Translations under genes and position numbers: made by a program | In this document: positions 1 to 8,325 of the stretch, in pieces | Position numbering within the stretch: position 1 is the first letter of the stretch | Layout: the number at the start of each line of letters is the position of its first letter | The notes under the pieces: model-generated | Database searches by the model: none | What the model was told of the DNA's origin: nothing | Seen by the model: the letters and a program-made list of their open reading frames with translations, nothing else | Origin: Clostridiaceae bacterium AM27-36LB | GTDB taxonomy: Bacteria; Bacillota; Clostridia; Lachnospirales; Lachnospiraceae | DNA length: 64,000 bases | Assembly: GCA_003480725.1 (NCBI GenBank) | Contig: QUJQ01000007.1 | Coordinates: 45,315-109,314 of the forward strand | Reading direction: 5' to 3'

Positions 1-864
1 AGCTGGATGCAGATTGGGGTGCTGCACAGCGCAGGCAAAGAGCTGATTGACTCCCTTCTTGGGCAGGCCGGTAATAGGCAGATAGAGTTTTTCCTTCCCA
101 CGGAACTCCACCGAGTAACTGCGGGGAAATTCCTCCTGCTCCAACACCGCACACAGGTAGTCCAGGATTTCAGCATAGCACTCCTCGGTGGAGTCCCTGG
201 CGGTGATGCGGATGGCAGCAAACGCATCATTGGCCGATGCGGTGAAATGCTCTGTCTTACGCTGCTGGATGTCCTTTGGTAATTTGCCGCTGCCGGCTGT
301 TTTCAGTTGCTTCACCATATCTGGGCGAAGCTGGGAAACCAGGCCAAGGATGTGTTCAGTGGTGAGGGATTCAAAACTCTGCCCGTACACGGTATGGCAG
401 ATAGCCACATAGCAGGCAAAGCGCAGCAGACCTTCATCCACATCCTCCGGCCGCAGCTCCGGCCACACAGTACAAGGCGGGTAAGGCGTAAAATCATCCT
501 CTTTTTCTCCAGTCTCAAAATACCTTTCCTGCACCTGCTTTTCTATGTATTTCTCCAATGTATAGCGGATCTCCTGCCAGCCCACCAACCGCCGCAGGGC
601 ATCGCAGAATGTAACAGCTTCCTCATAGGGGAATCCCTTCAAAGGCAGTTTGGACAGATACCGCTCCAGGAGCTGGTTGGGAAGAAAGGGTGTCCCGTTG
701 TGATTTCGCACCACGGTCGGGTAGGCGGAGTGATTTTCACGAGCGGTTCCGTTCAGCACATCCTGAATGCAGAGATCCGCCTCCGCCAGCAACTCCGGGG
801 AAGTGTCCGGCTTGTGGATCAGATAGTAGCGGTCATGTACGCCGTCGCGTTTTGGCAAACTCAT
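1..864 (-). CDS. Unrecognised ICE protein, C-terminus outside the window
   Basis: An open minus-strand frame starts with ATG at 864 and runs off the window with 288 codons and no stop. A good ribosome binding site (AGAGGTGAT) lies 7-8 bases upstream. The protein begins MSLPKRDGVHDRYYLIHKPD. It is soluble-looking and acidic in the middle, with no signal peptide, membrane segment or familiar catalytic motif that I can see. It lies downstream of the SLOG gene at the tail of the ICE and behind a terminator-like hairpin, so it may be its own transcription unit. I do not recognise the family and assign no function. Confidence 0.75.
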   Translation of the reverse strand, partial: MSLPKRDGVHDRYYLIHKPDTSPELLAEADLCIQDVLNGTARENHSAYPTVVRNHNGTPFLPNQLLERYLSKLPLKGFPYEEAVTFCDALRRLVGWQEIRYTLEKYIEKQVQERYFETGEKEDDFTPYPPCTVWPELRPEDVDEGLLRFACYVAICHTVYGQSFESLTTEHILGLVSQLRPDMVKQLKTAGSGKLPKDIQQRKTEHFTASANDAFAAIRITARDSTEECYAEILDYLCAVLEQEEFPRSYSVEFRGKEKLYLPITGLPKKGVNQLFACAVQHPNLHPA

Positions 865-890
865 GCTTGATCACCTCTTTTCAGACAATA

Positions 891-936
891 AAAAAGCCCC
901 ACGCCGCACTGTCATAAAGACAGGCTGACGCAGGGC
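891..936 (-). terminator. Imperfect hairpin plus T-run ahead of the 864 gene
   Basis: On the minus strand an imperfect stem closed by CTGTC/GACAG, with further C-G and G-U pairs to a GGGGC base, is followed by six T. It sits between the SLOG gene and the gene starting at 864. It could end the upstream transcript or attenuate the downstream gene. The remaining 937-1158 shows no convincing gene. Confidence 0.45.
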
Positions 937-1158
937 ATGAAGAAGCCGCGTTGAAGGAGCCGCATCCACCAGCAGATGTAGTTTCTTCAACAACCAAAAT
1001 ATTTTTTTCGTATCTTAAAGCAGCAAATTGCTGTCCAATATATTTGTTCATAGCGGCACCATTTATTCTGAGCGTAGTTTTATATCTTATTATATCACAG
1101 CACCCCTTCAATGAAAATATTTTGTTGGAAATGCTAATGAAAAATTTTTGTGAATTTG

Positions 1159-1701
1159 TTAAGGCGCAGGGGCTGTTATCTCCATAGTGTCTGGATGGAT
1201 CAGAGTGATTACTTTTCCCTGATGCAAGGCATAGTTGACTGTCTGTGCTGTACCTGAGCGCAGCTTTTTCTGATTATCAAACACACCGATGATGTACTCT
1301 GCATGATCGACCATATAATAATTTCTTTTTTTATAACTGGAAACATCCGCAGAATGTGAAATAACAATAGAATCGTTTGCGTTTTGGATCAGCTTTTTCA
1401 ATCTATGTTTACTCTGATCCGGCCATTTAGAGTCATAGCCGATGAAGGGAACTACAACGATAATTTTAATATCCTCGTATCCTGTTTGTGCTCTCAATGT
1501 CAGCAGCTGTTCTCCAGCCCACATATCTACACCAAGAGCACCGCCGACAAAAAAAGTACGGACAAATTTCTCGTCATGGAGTATGCGAAACTGCTCCAGG
1601 AGACATTCTTTCAGCTTTTGGCATAGAGGATCTTCCTCATTATATCCAAAGCAAAATCTTGTTGGTCTGTGGCCGGTAATGGCACAGGCATACTGATTCA
1701 T
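1159..1701 (-). CDS. SLOG-family (DUF1273/YpsA-like) protein
   Basis: A 180-residue protein opening MNQYACAITGHRPTRF, with the glycine-rich nucleotide-site motif GGALGVDMWAGE and a later pattern IIGVFDNQKKLRSGTA. These features fit the Rossmann-like SLOG/DUF1273 family, whose members are thought to bind nucleotide-derived ligands; their exact role is usually unknown. I chose ATG at 1701 because AAGGGTG lies 7 bases upstream; a GTG at 1710 is the alternative. The gene is divergent from the XRE regulator at 1859, with about 157 bp between, which suggests local control by that regulator. It is probably accessory cargo and not a transfer gene. Confidence 0.75.
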   Translation of the reverse strand: MNQYACAITGHRPTRFCFGYNEEDPLCQKLKECLLEQFRILHDEKFVRTFFVGGALGVDMWAGEQLLTLRAQTGYEDIKIIVVVPFIGYDSKWPDQSKHRLKKLIQNANDSIVISHSADVSSYKKRNYYMVDHAEYIIGVFDNQKKLRSGTAQTVNYALHQGKVITLIHPDTMEITAPAP

Positions 1702-1858
1702 ACAAATCACCCTTGATAACTGCCTTGATTACGCATATAAAGCAAAAATAACGCAAATAATAATGCGTATAAAGGTTATATTACAAAATTATAACACAAC
1801 ACATACGAAGTATCAAGAATTGCTTTCTGCTATGCTAAAAGAGCAGAGAGGTGAGCGT

Positions 1859-2173
1859 ATGGACGAAGAATTTATCCGCAATCGAATCACAGAATTACGA
1901 TTGAAAAAAGGCGTTTCAGAATATCAGATGAGCATGGAGTTAGGGCAGAACAGAAGCTATATTCAGGCGATTTCTTCCGGGCGTTCTATGCCGTCTATGA
2001 AGCAGTTTCTCAACATCTGTGAGTATTTTGAAATCACGCCGCTTCAATTTTTTGATGCACAGGAGAATAACCCTCAGCTTATCAAGAAGGCTTTGGACGG
2101 AATGAGAAAGATGTCAGATGACGATTTGATTATGCTGATTGGTTTTATAAGTCGCTTAAACACAGAAAACTAA
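1859..2173 (+). CDS. XRE-family HTH regulator
   Basis: A 104-residue protein beginning MDEEFIRNRITELRLKKGV. Its N-terminal half is a Cro/C1-type helix-turn-helix (recognition region near GQNRSYIQAISSGRSMPSM). The C-terminal half is short and acidic, with LIMLIGFISRL. I chose ATG at 1861-1859 because AGAGAGG lies 7 bases upstream; an upstream in-frame ATG at 1763 lacks a site. It is one of only two convincing plus-strand genes in the window and is divergent from the SLOG gene, so autoregulation and control of that neighbour are plausible. A clear terminator follows directly. Confidence 0.8.
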   Translation: MDEEFIRNRITELRLKKGVSEYQMSMELGQNRSYIQAISSGRSMPSMKQFLNICEYFEITPLQFFDAQENNPQLIKKALDGMRKMSDDDLIMLIGFISRLNTEN

Positions 2174-2210
2174 CGATAGGAGGCAGTAAGCGTCCCGTCG
2201 TTAGTTTTTT
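2167..2210 (+). terminator. Rho-independent terminator of the XRE gene
   Basis: A perfect 10-bp inverted repeat, AAACTAACGA (2167-2176) and TCGTTAGTTT (2198-2207), overlaps the stop codon region and runs into a T-run. It ends plus-strand transcription before the convergent relaxase gene. Confidence 0.85.
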
Positions 2211-2362
2211 CATTTTATGCGCAGCATATTGTGGCAAGCAATGCTTGTGGCTATCCATTTCGCCACAAACTGCTTGTTGAGGGCAGTGCCCCCAAGCCCC
2301 TTTGAACACAGAATTTCATTCTGTGGCTGCGCGTTCTACGAACGCTTTTGACCAGGACCAGC
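2211..2362. other. Hairpin-rich gap downstream of the relaxase gene
   Basis: No gene is seen. Short inverted repeats stand side by side: CACAGAAT/ATTCTGTG near 2305-2325 and GACCA-GGCCAGC/GCTGG-CCTGGTC near 2350-2380, the second containing the relaxase stop codon. The second probably terminates the relaxase transcript. A role as part of the ICE oriT is possible, but no known nick consensus was recognised. Confidence 0.4.
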
Positions 2363-3775
2363 TTATCGCTGGCCGTGGTCTTTTTCTTTTTCAACATCCT
2401 GTTCTACCTCCATTTTCAGCACTCGATCCACATTGGCCTTTGCCGTTAAAAGCTCCCGCATTTCCTCACGGGAACGCCGGTACTCGGCATAGGTCTTTTT
2501 CTTTTCTTCCAGCAATTTCGCGTACTCCGTCTGTAACTCTTTGACCTTGGGCAGCTTCTTGACGCCCATCTCATCAAAGGCATTCTTAGCAGCCTGGTGG
2601 AGCAGAATTTCTTCCTCATGTTCCTCCCGGAATTTCTTAGAGTAGCCTGCCTTGCGGTATGCCACATAGACCTCACGGGTCTTGGCATAATTTACAATGT
2701 GAGTACGCAGAACAGCAATCTCTGCCATGCGCTTTTCAGCCGCTTTGATCTGCGCCGAAAGCTCATTGTGATGTGCCGTGGCAGCCGCAGCCTTTTCTTC
2801 CAAAACCGCATACTCCAGCAGGTTATTCTCTGACAAGTAATTCATGGTCTGCGCCATCTGCTTGAGGTTGAACACCTTGGCCCATCGAGCATAGCCAGCA
2901 CCTTTTCCAGCCTGCAATTTTGCTTGAATGTCCACCAGCAGATTGACCTTCGGCGGCTCTGCCTGTGCGACCACTTTCTTTCGTGGGGTATGCGCTTTCT
3001 TCCCGGAGAGAACCGCCTGCAAATCTTCCAATCCATATCCTTCGCCCAGGCTGTCCATTCGGGCGGCTTTCTCCCAACCGGGGAGCTTCAGGCGATATGA
3101 TTTTCCGCGCTTTGATACCTCACAGCCGGACTCTTGCAGCAGCCTCAGCAGCTCTTCAAAGTCAGCAGGACTTTGTGATAATGCATTGTCAATCGCCACA
3201 CGAAGCAGCTCTCGGTGAGAGGGCTTTGCCTGATCGCCCAGCCATTTGTTATAGCTCTTTCCGTGAGGTTTCGGGTTCTCTACAATAGACAGTCCGTTTT
3301 CGATGCAGATGGTGTCGCTCAACTGACGGACCGCCTTGGTGCTGCCCCAAAAGTTTCGGAATTTCCGGTCATATTCTAAGCTGACCGATGACCAGATAAT
3401 GTGATTATGAATGTGCGATTTGTCTATATGAGTGCAGACCACAAAGGCATGATTGCCCTTGGTAAAACGCTTGGCAAATTCCACACCCAGCCAGTTCGCT
3501 TCTTCCGGAGTGATCTCACCGGGGCGGAAGGACTGGCGCACATGATAGGCGATCACATCATCCGCGCCGCGCACTCGTCCGGTAGCGGCAATGTACTGCC
3601 GCTTTGCCAGAAGGAACTCCGCATCCACAGTCCGGCTGTCACACGCATAGCCGGTAATGAGTCTGCCGTCATCTGTTTTCTTTGGGTTGGCCACATAGTC
3701 GATGATGTCACTGATCGCCCGACTTTCTGTGCGGCCCTTGCCGACATGAAGCGGCATGATTCTCGTGGTTGCCAT
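2363..3775 (-). CDS. ICE relaxase, MobP-type (Relaxase/PF03432)
   Basis: A 470-residue mobilization nuclease that would nick the ICE oriT and stay bound to the 5' end during transfer. The N-terminus (MATTRIMPLHVGKGRTESRA) and the metal-binding histidine motif HIDKSHIHNHIIW near residue 117 are the relaxase signature. The C-terminal half is rich in charged helices (KAAEKRMAEIAVLRTHI and later), probably coiled coil. GGAGG lies 8 bases before the ATG. It follows MobC and CD1845 in the ICE order, although an AbiE cassette now separates them. The catalytic tyrosine was not assigned. Confidence 0.9.
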   Translation of the reverse strand: MATTRIMPLHVGKGRTESRAISDIIDYVANPKKTDDGRLITGYACDSRTVDAEFLLAKRQYIAATGRVRGADDVIAYHVRQSFRPGEITPEEANWLGVEFAKRFTKGNHAFVVCTHIDKSHIHNHIIWSSVSLEYDRKFRNFWGSTKAVRQLSDTICIENGLSIVENPKPHGKSYNKWLGDQAKPSHRELLRVAIDNALSQSPADFEELLRLLQESGCEVSKRGKSYRLKLPGWEKAARMDSLGEGYGLEDLQAVLSGKKAHTPRKKVVAQAEPPKVNLLVDIQAKLQAGKGAGYARWAKVFNLKQMAQTMNYLSENNLLEYAVLEEKAAAATAHHNELSAQIKAAEKRMAEIAVLRTHIVNYAKTREVYVAYRKAGYSKKFREEHEEEILLHQAAKNAFDEMGVKKLPKVKELQTEYAKLLEEKKKTYAEYRRSREEMRELLTAKANVDRVLKMEVEQDVEKEKDHGQR

Positions 3776-3793
3776 AGGTCAGACCTCCTTCCC

Positions 3794-3824
3794 GAAAAGA
3801 AAACGGCCTGCCATAGCAGACCGC
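3794..3824 (-). terminator. Terminator after the AbiE-linked operon
   Basis: On the minus strand GCGGTCTGC and GGCAGGCCGT pair around a 3-base loop and are followed by TTTTCTTTT. It separates the AbiE-linked genes from the relaxase ribosome binding site. Confidence 0.75.
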
Positions 3825-3829
3825 TTTCA

Positions 3830-4156
3830 CTATTCTATAAAACTTTCTTCATCGAAAAAATTGAACTCATCATCTTCTAAGTGTCTTGGTGGAAATCTCA
3901 TTTCATATTGCTCTTGCGCCAATGCACGGACATCAGGCCGCCTATCCTTTAGTCGATTTTTCAGCCAGGACAACTGCTCTTTCGATAGCCTCCATGGAAG
4001 ATTCAAAAGACGATTCAGTGTCATCAGTTCAGCCTGCTTTTCTGCTGGTAGCGAAGCACAGGATTTACAAATGTGGGATGCATGACCTTTGCCTGAAAAT
4101 TTTTCGTTGGCTTTGTATTCGCCACAAATTTTACAATAGTGTCCATGCTTTTTCAT
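3830..4156 (-). CDS. Small zinc-ribbon protein coupled to AbiEii
   Basis: A 108-residue protein starting MKKHGHYCKICGEYKANEKF, with two CxxC pairs (CKIC, then CKSC about 24 residues later) that look like a zinc ribbon. The C-terminus is acidic (DDEFNFFDEESF). The start codon overlaps the AbiEii stop as ATGA, so translation is coupled and the gene belongs to the same operon. I do not know a named family. By position it could be a third component or modifier of the AbiE system, or an unrelated passenger. A terminator follows at once. Confidence 0.7.
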   Translation of the reverse strand: MKKHGHYCKICGEYKANEKFSGKGHASHICKSCASLPAEKQAELMTLNRLLNLPWRLSKEQLSWLKNRLKDRRPDVRALAQEQYEMRFPPRHLEDDEFNFFDEESFIE

Positions 4157-5007
4157 AAGCTGATGCCCTTCTCGCAAAGAACATATAACCTGCGAATTGC
4201 TTTCATAATCACATCCCATTCCAAATCAGAAGCATAAGAAAACTTTTTACGGTATGCCTCCCAAAGTTTTTGCATAACCGAATCATTTTCCACTTCGTCA
4301 AAAACTTCTTCAGCCTGGTTAAGATACTTCTCCGATCCCCGTTTATGAGCAGTTGCCAGAAGCGCATCATGTAAAATTTTCGGGTTCAGCGTGGTTCCAT
4401 GCAGCTGTTCTAAAATGTAAATATCGTAGAAATCTCTCATGCGGGTATTGGTTGTGGTTCTGGTAATAATGGTTTCCAGTTTTTCTGCCAGCACAGTTTC
4501 TAAATTATAAGCCCAAATATCAATGGAGCGATCTTCCAGCATAAGTTTGAATGAATACCGAACCTCTCTTGGAGTGATTGCATCTCCCGTAGAAATATCA
4601 ATTTTCAAAGGGGTCACTACACCATCGAATGTTGTACTCATGCTGACACGAATCCCCGGATACTCTGCTTCATCCATAATCTCCGAAATACTTTTCAGCT
4701 GAAATTTAACACCATCATCAATCGTAACAGTTACGATTGATGAAATTAGATTCTCAATATCCTCCACATTAACATTAGCTCCTTTTATGGTTGCATCCAA
4801 ATCCATCGTAGAGCGGGCATCCAATCCAACCATAGCCGCTACCAACATACCACCCTTCAAGATAAACTTATCACGATACTCAGAAAGAGAAATACGCTCC
4901 AAAAAACGCTCCATCATGTAGTTCCTCATTAAAATCTGAGCATCTGCGGATTTTTCTCTGGAAAGGTTTCGTATTAAATCTTTAAGCTGCCTTGCTGTTT
5001 TTATCAT
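4153..5007 (-). CDS. abiEii: AbiEii-type nucleotidyltransferase toxin
   Basis: A 284-residue protein matching the AbiEii/AbiGii (PF08843) nucleotidyltransferase toxins of type IV toxin-antitoxin and abortive infection systems. The visible signature is FILKGGMLVAAM near residue 47, followed by RSTMDLDA: a glycine pair and an acidic metal-binding motif. Family members transfer nucleotides, reported for some homologues to act on tRNA, and halt growth or phage replication. The start overlaps the AbiEi stop as ATGA. Base composition is more A+T-rich than the flanking transfer genes, consistent with cargo acquired by the ICE. Confidence 0.85.
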   Translation of the reverse strand: MIKTARQLKDLIRNLSREKSADAQILMRNYMMERFLERISLSEYRDKFILKGGMLVAAMVGLDARSTMDLDATIKGANVNVEDIENLISSIVTVTIDDGVKFQLKSISEIMDEAEYPGIRVSMSTTFDGVVTPLKIDISTGDAITPREVRYSFKLMLEDRSIDIWAYNLETVLAEKLETIITRTTTNTRMRDFYDIYILEQLHGTTLNPKILHDALLATAHKRGSEKYLNQAEEVFDEVENDSVMQKLWEAYRKKFSYASDLEWDVIMKAIRRLYVLCEKGISL

Positions 5008-5600
5008 AAAAGTACCTCCAAATACTGTCGTAAAATTTTTTCCACCTTGAACATCCCAGCATATTGCATTAAAGCTCGCAGGTTCTTATCTTTTCTACGG
5101 GCATACGCTTTCAGTGCTCCCTGAAAGGTCTGAATTTCAATTCTGCTACGGCTTCTGAGCAAATCACAGATCGTTCGCTCCATATCATAAACCGGCACAG
5201 TATGCCCGAACGGAGTTTTCGCTGTTGTAAGTCCTACATCATGTAAGTCTGCTTTAATCGTAAAAACTTGAATGCCTTCTGCTTTCATTTTGCTTGGATT
5301 GCATCCAGTTTTGACCGTAACTGTATATTCTATTGGTTCACGGTCTGTCAGATCGTGAAAAAATAAAGCTGTTTCATGTGAAAATACTGCTTGTTCAAAT
5401 CGCAAATGAAGCAGATACATGGCATCCACCCAGGAATCTTTGGACAGATAAATCCCATGTGCGACTCTATCCAAATCTCGTGAACGCACATAATCATAAA
5501 ATACCGGCTTTGAAATTCCAGAAGATACGACCTGCGATGTTCGCAGCATTCCTTCTTGTGCTGTTAGCATCTGATCCAGCTGTTCAAATTGTCCCATCAT
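5004..5600 (-). CDS. abiEi: AbiEi-type antitoxin and repressor
   Basis: A 198-residue protein with an N-terminal winged-helix region (MLRTSQVVSSGISKPVFYDY) and a C-terminal domain containing VYDMERTICDLLRSRSRIE. Both fit the AbiEi antitoxin family. In known AbiE systems this protein represses its own promoter through inverted repeats and neutralises AbiEii. Here the gene is first in the operon, overlaps abiEii by 4 bases, and is preceded by a perfect inverted repeat over the likely -10 element. GGAAGTG lies upstream of the ATG ATG start; either ATG could be used. Confidence 0.85.
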   Translation of the reverse strand: MMGQFEQLDQMLTAQEGMLRTSQVVSSGISKPVFYDYVRSRDLDRVAHGIYLSKDSWVDAMYLLHLRFEQAVFSHETALFFHDLTDREPIEYTVTVKTGCNPSKMKAEGIQVFTIKADLHDVGLTTAKTPFGHTVPVYDMERTICDLLRSRSRIEIQTFQGALKAYARRKDKNLRALMQYAGMFKVEKILRQYLEVLL

Positions 5601-5615
5601 GTCACTTCCTTTCGT

Positions 5616-5655
5616 ACTAATATTATATTCAATATTAGTTCAAAAGTAAAGTCGT
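5616..5655 (-). promoter_or_regulatory. AbiE promoter with inverted-repeat operator
   Basis: ACTAATATT (5616-5624) and AATATTAGT (5631-5639) form a perfect 9-bp inverted repeat with a 6-bp spacer. On the minus strand the repeat contains TATAAT as a -10, with TTTACT 17 bp upstream as a possible -35. AbiEi proteins bind such repeats, so this is the likely autoregulatory operator. The rest of 5640-5722 holds no gene. Confidence 0.7.
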
Positions 5656-5722
5656 GGATATAAAATTCCTTTTCCCAAATTTAACAGACGGTGTCTGGCA
5701 TTTTTATGGTTTTGCGTATTTT

Positions 5723-6022
5723 TTATCCATAAACCCAATCCTGAATGGCAAATTTCAAACTCTGCACCTTGCCCAGTAGCCAGATTGCAGCCAGCGGCAG
5801 CCCCATCGGGCTAATCAAAAATGCCATAACCAGCAAAATCACACCATTCTGCGGGGAATAGGTAATAAGCACAGCCACGCCAAGCAGAGCAATTACAGTG
5901 CTGAGCAGACCAAGCACCAGACCGGATATGTAGATCAGCCCCGTGCAGAGCCAGACAAAAAGCGTCAGCACCAAAATGACCGGTGCAGTTATAATCATCA
6001 AAAGCCCTTTCAAAATCTTCAT
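5723..6022 (-). CDS. CD1845-type small ICE membrane protein
   Basis: A 99-residue hydrophobic protein (MKILKGLLMIITAPVILVLT...) with two or three membrane-spanning segments across its length and a short charged tail. It matches the small membrane proteins called CD1845 family in Tn1549-like elements, found between MobC and the relaxase. Its role in transfer is not established. A good ribosome binding site (GGAGG) precedes the ATG. In this ICE the AbiE cassette lies between it and the relaxase. Confidence 0.75.
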   Translation of the reverse strand: MKILKGLLMIITAPVILVLTLFVWLCTGLIYISGLVLGLLSTVIALLGVAVLITYSPQNGVILLVMAFLISPMGLPLAAIWLLGKVQSLKFAIQDWVYG

Positions 6023-6104
6023 GTTATTTCCTCCTTGCAGCGTTCTTGGTATCTTTTCTAATCATATTATCCGGCATGGGCAGGCAAAAGACAAGGATAC
6101 CGAT

Positions 6105-6157
6105 AAAAAGAAAAAGCGGAGAGAGGAGCAGCGAAGTAATGCCGTTCCTCCCTCCGC
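6105..6157 (-). terminator. Terminator after mobC
   Basis: On the minus strand GCGGAGGGAGGA and TCCTCTCTCCGC form a long stem followed by TTTTTCTTTTT. The rest of the 6023-6177 gap has no gene. Confidence 0.8.
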
Positions 6158-6177
6158 AAATGGAGTATCTATCCCTG

Positions 6178-6516
6178 TTATAAAAGTTTGGAAAGCTGGG
6201 TAAGAATTTCCTCTACGCCCTCCCATAACTGTTCCTGCCGCTGGGATATATCCTCCAAGTCAGCATCATAAATCCGTCCAGTCTCATGCACTTTACGGGT
6301 CAGCTGGTTTAAGTTGTTGCTGCTTCGGCGCATCAGGGAAACAAGCTCCTTCAACTCCGGCAGCTCCAGCTTGACTACATACCCATCCAGCGCCATTTTT
6401 CTTAGATAGGCTTCACGGTTGGAGGTTCCAAACTGAGACATTTTTTGCTCAATCACAGCAAGCTCCTCCGCTGAAACTCTAAAGTTTAATTGCATATCCC
6501 GCTTACGCTTTGCCAT
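6178..6516 (-). CDS. mobC: MobC-like relaxosome accessory protein of the ICE
   Basis: A 112-residue basic protein beginning MAKRKRDMQLNFRVSAEELA, with the phrase SSNNLNQLTRKVHETGR near residue 65. This pattern is shared by plasmid MobC proteins that bind near oriT and help the relaxase open DNA. The N-terminal half resembles a ribbon-helix-helix DNA-binding fold. It starts 2 bases after the DUF3849 stop, so it is co-transcribed with the helicase genes. The cognate relaxase is probably the product of 2363-3775. Confidence 0.85.
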   Translation of the reverse strand: MAKRKRDMQLNFRVSAEELAVIEQKMSQFGTSNREAYLRKMALDGYVVKLELPELKELVSLMRRSSNNLNQLTRKVHETGRIYDADLEDISQRQEQLWEGVEEILTQLSKLL

Positions 6517-6518
6517 AG

Positions 6519-7337
6519 TTATCGCTCCGGCTCCCGTTTCTTCGGGGCGGCAGGCTTATGGGCAGGCAGCTCCTGTTTGAGCTTATCCCGTACTGAGGGG
6601 CGGGACGGTTGCAGTTTTTCTCCCTGAGTACGGCTGCGCTGCTGTTCTACACGCACCAGATCAATAAAGCCATCCAGCACAGCAGGGTGGCTGTTTAAGG
6701 CATAACCACAACGGACAGTTTCGGGATTATCGTTGGGAATGGTCTTAGCCCATTCTTTGTTGCGTCGGGAGTAGCGCCCATCCCAGTCCTGAAGCTGGAC
6801 GGTGTTAGCCAGAACCATAGCCACACGCTCCATGCCATAGATCTCGATCACACCCTTTGCCGCATCGTGACTGAGATACATTCCGTCGAAGTGTTCCCGC
6901 ACCGCCGCTTCAATGGACTCCTTGCATTGGAGATTTGCATTGTTGGAAGCCCGGTACTGCTCCAACTCCCCATGTTCTCTCGCATAGGCGGCAGAATGGG
7001 GATAGACCGGTGTTGTTCGCAGTTCCTCTTTGGCTCTGCACACATCATCGGCACGGTTCTCAATGCTGTCCCGGATCACATCCATATAACCGGTCTCCAA
7101 CTTTTCAAAATAGCGGTACACATCCGCCAGCGGAGAGGGAGATTCCAAAAGTGCCTGAGCCTGGGCATCAGTCAGCTCCAGTTCCTCCATCGCCATCACA
7201 ATGTCCTCACGAACCGTGTACTCATAGGTGTGGTGCAGGATTTCTTCCGGGGGCTGTCTTTTCAGCCAGGCCCTGTATTTGTCCTGCTCATCGGCCATCT
7301 TTTCATAAAGAGCCGTATTCAGATCGTTGGTATTCAT
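6519..7337 (-). CDS. DUF3848/DUF3849 ICE protein
   Basis: A 272-residue protein starting MNTNDLNTALYEKMADEQDK. The N-terminal third looks like DUF3848. The central segment (PVYPHSAAYAREHGELEQYR to EHFDGMYL, then WAKTIPNDNPETVRCGYALN) looks like DUF3849. Both are unknown domains common on Firmicute conjugative elements. The C-terminus is basic and proline-rich and resembles the C-terminus of the upstream SNF2 protein. ATG at 7337 is chosen because GAGGAGGTG lies just upstream; it starts 1 base after the SNF2 stop codon. Confidence 0.85.
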   Translation of the reverse strand: MNTNDLNTALYEKMADEQDKYRAWLKRQPPEEILHHTYEYTVREDIVMAMEELELTDAQAQALLESPSPLADVYRYFEKLETGYMDVIRDSIENRADDVCRAKEELRTTPVYPHSAAYAREHGELEQYRASNNANLQCKESIEAAVREHFDGMYLSHDAAKGVIEIYGMERVAMVLANTVQLQDWDGRYSRRNKEWAKTIPNDNPETVRCGYALNSHPAVLDGFIDLVRVEQQRSRTQGEKLQPSRPSVRDKLKQELPAHKPAAPKKREPER

Positions 7338-7338
7338 G

Positions 7339-8325
7339 TTATCGCACCTCCTCATGCTGTTTTGGCTTCTTGTCTGTACTGCGGGGCGGCACCGGGCGTT
7401 TCAGATGGTCCAATACCGAAGGCCGTGCGCTTTTGGCAACAACAGCCTCAGCGTGTGCCGGCCCCTTTCCGTCGATGTTGAGCAGGGTATCCAGCTCCAC
7501 CAGACGGGCGTTTTTGCTTCTCAGTTCTTCTTCATAAAGGAATGGCTTTCCAACTTCCTCCTTTGCGGCAGCCTGCTGCTGATAGAGGTTATCCAGCTGG
7601 GCCTTTGCCGCCTCCAGACGCTGCGGCATCTGGGCGAGGGCATTGTCGATACGGGTAAGATTTCCGCGAGGGTCTGTACCAAGGGTTGCCCTGTGGGTCA
7701 TCTGTCCTTTCAGCAGGAGCGTATATTCCTGTTTCCAAGCGGAAAATTCCACGGACATGGCATAGCCCCGGTAGCTTCCGATCTGCACCGGATCGGAGGT
7801 TTTGACCTCCTTGCAGGCATCCAAAAGGGCTGCACCGGCGTTCTCCTTATCGGTCAGCAGGTCTCCCCGGATCTCCATACCGGCAAAGCCGTCCTCCGGG
7901 TGCGGGTGCACTGCCAAAACCTCCAGATCGGATTCAAAGCCCTTGATAAAACCTTTGTGCTTTTCAATCTCCTCCGGGAAGTATTTGAGCAGCTGGTCCT
8001 CCAGACGATATTGCTTGCTCTGGTGGTCGGCTTTCATCAGCTTCAGGCGGGATACCTCCACATCCAAATCCATACGCTCCTTGATGCGGGGATCTCCGGC
8101 ACACAGAGCCTTGATCTCAGCAAAACTGAGGGCTGTTTCATCCACATCATCGCAGGAGCGCACCGGCGATTTAGAAGTCATGATCTGACTGATGAATTTC
8201 TGCTTGTTCTCCACTGTCTGCCAGAGGTATGCGTCAAAGGTTCCCTCGGTCACATAGCGGTACACATGAACAAGGGGGTTCTGGTTGCCCTGACGCTCGA
8301 TACGCCCCTTTCTCTGGGCAAGGTC
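7339..8325 (-). pseudogene. C-terminal fragment of the SNF2/methylase gene
   Basis: The last 328 residues of the giant ICE helicase/methylase, cut off by element A. It resumes in frame with DLAQRKGRIERQGNQNPLVH, the conserved SNF2 helicase motif VI region, and ends with a charged tail (SVLDHLKRPVPPRSTDKKPK). The N-terminal part ends at 20482 with CPWRPGD. Joining the halves at the GA core gives an uninterrupted codon (GAC, Asp) and one reading frame of about 2929 codons. While element A is integrated this fragment has no start of its own; an internal ATG at 8265 lacks a good ribosome site. Confidence 0.9.

Noticed and set aside
881..1111. Minus-strand 76-codon frame (MNKYIGQQF... from an internal start)
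   Set aside because: It runs through the terminator-like hairpin at 891-936 and lacks a clear ribosome site or a recognisable family.
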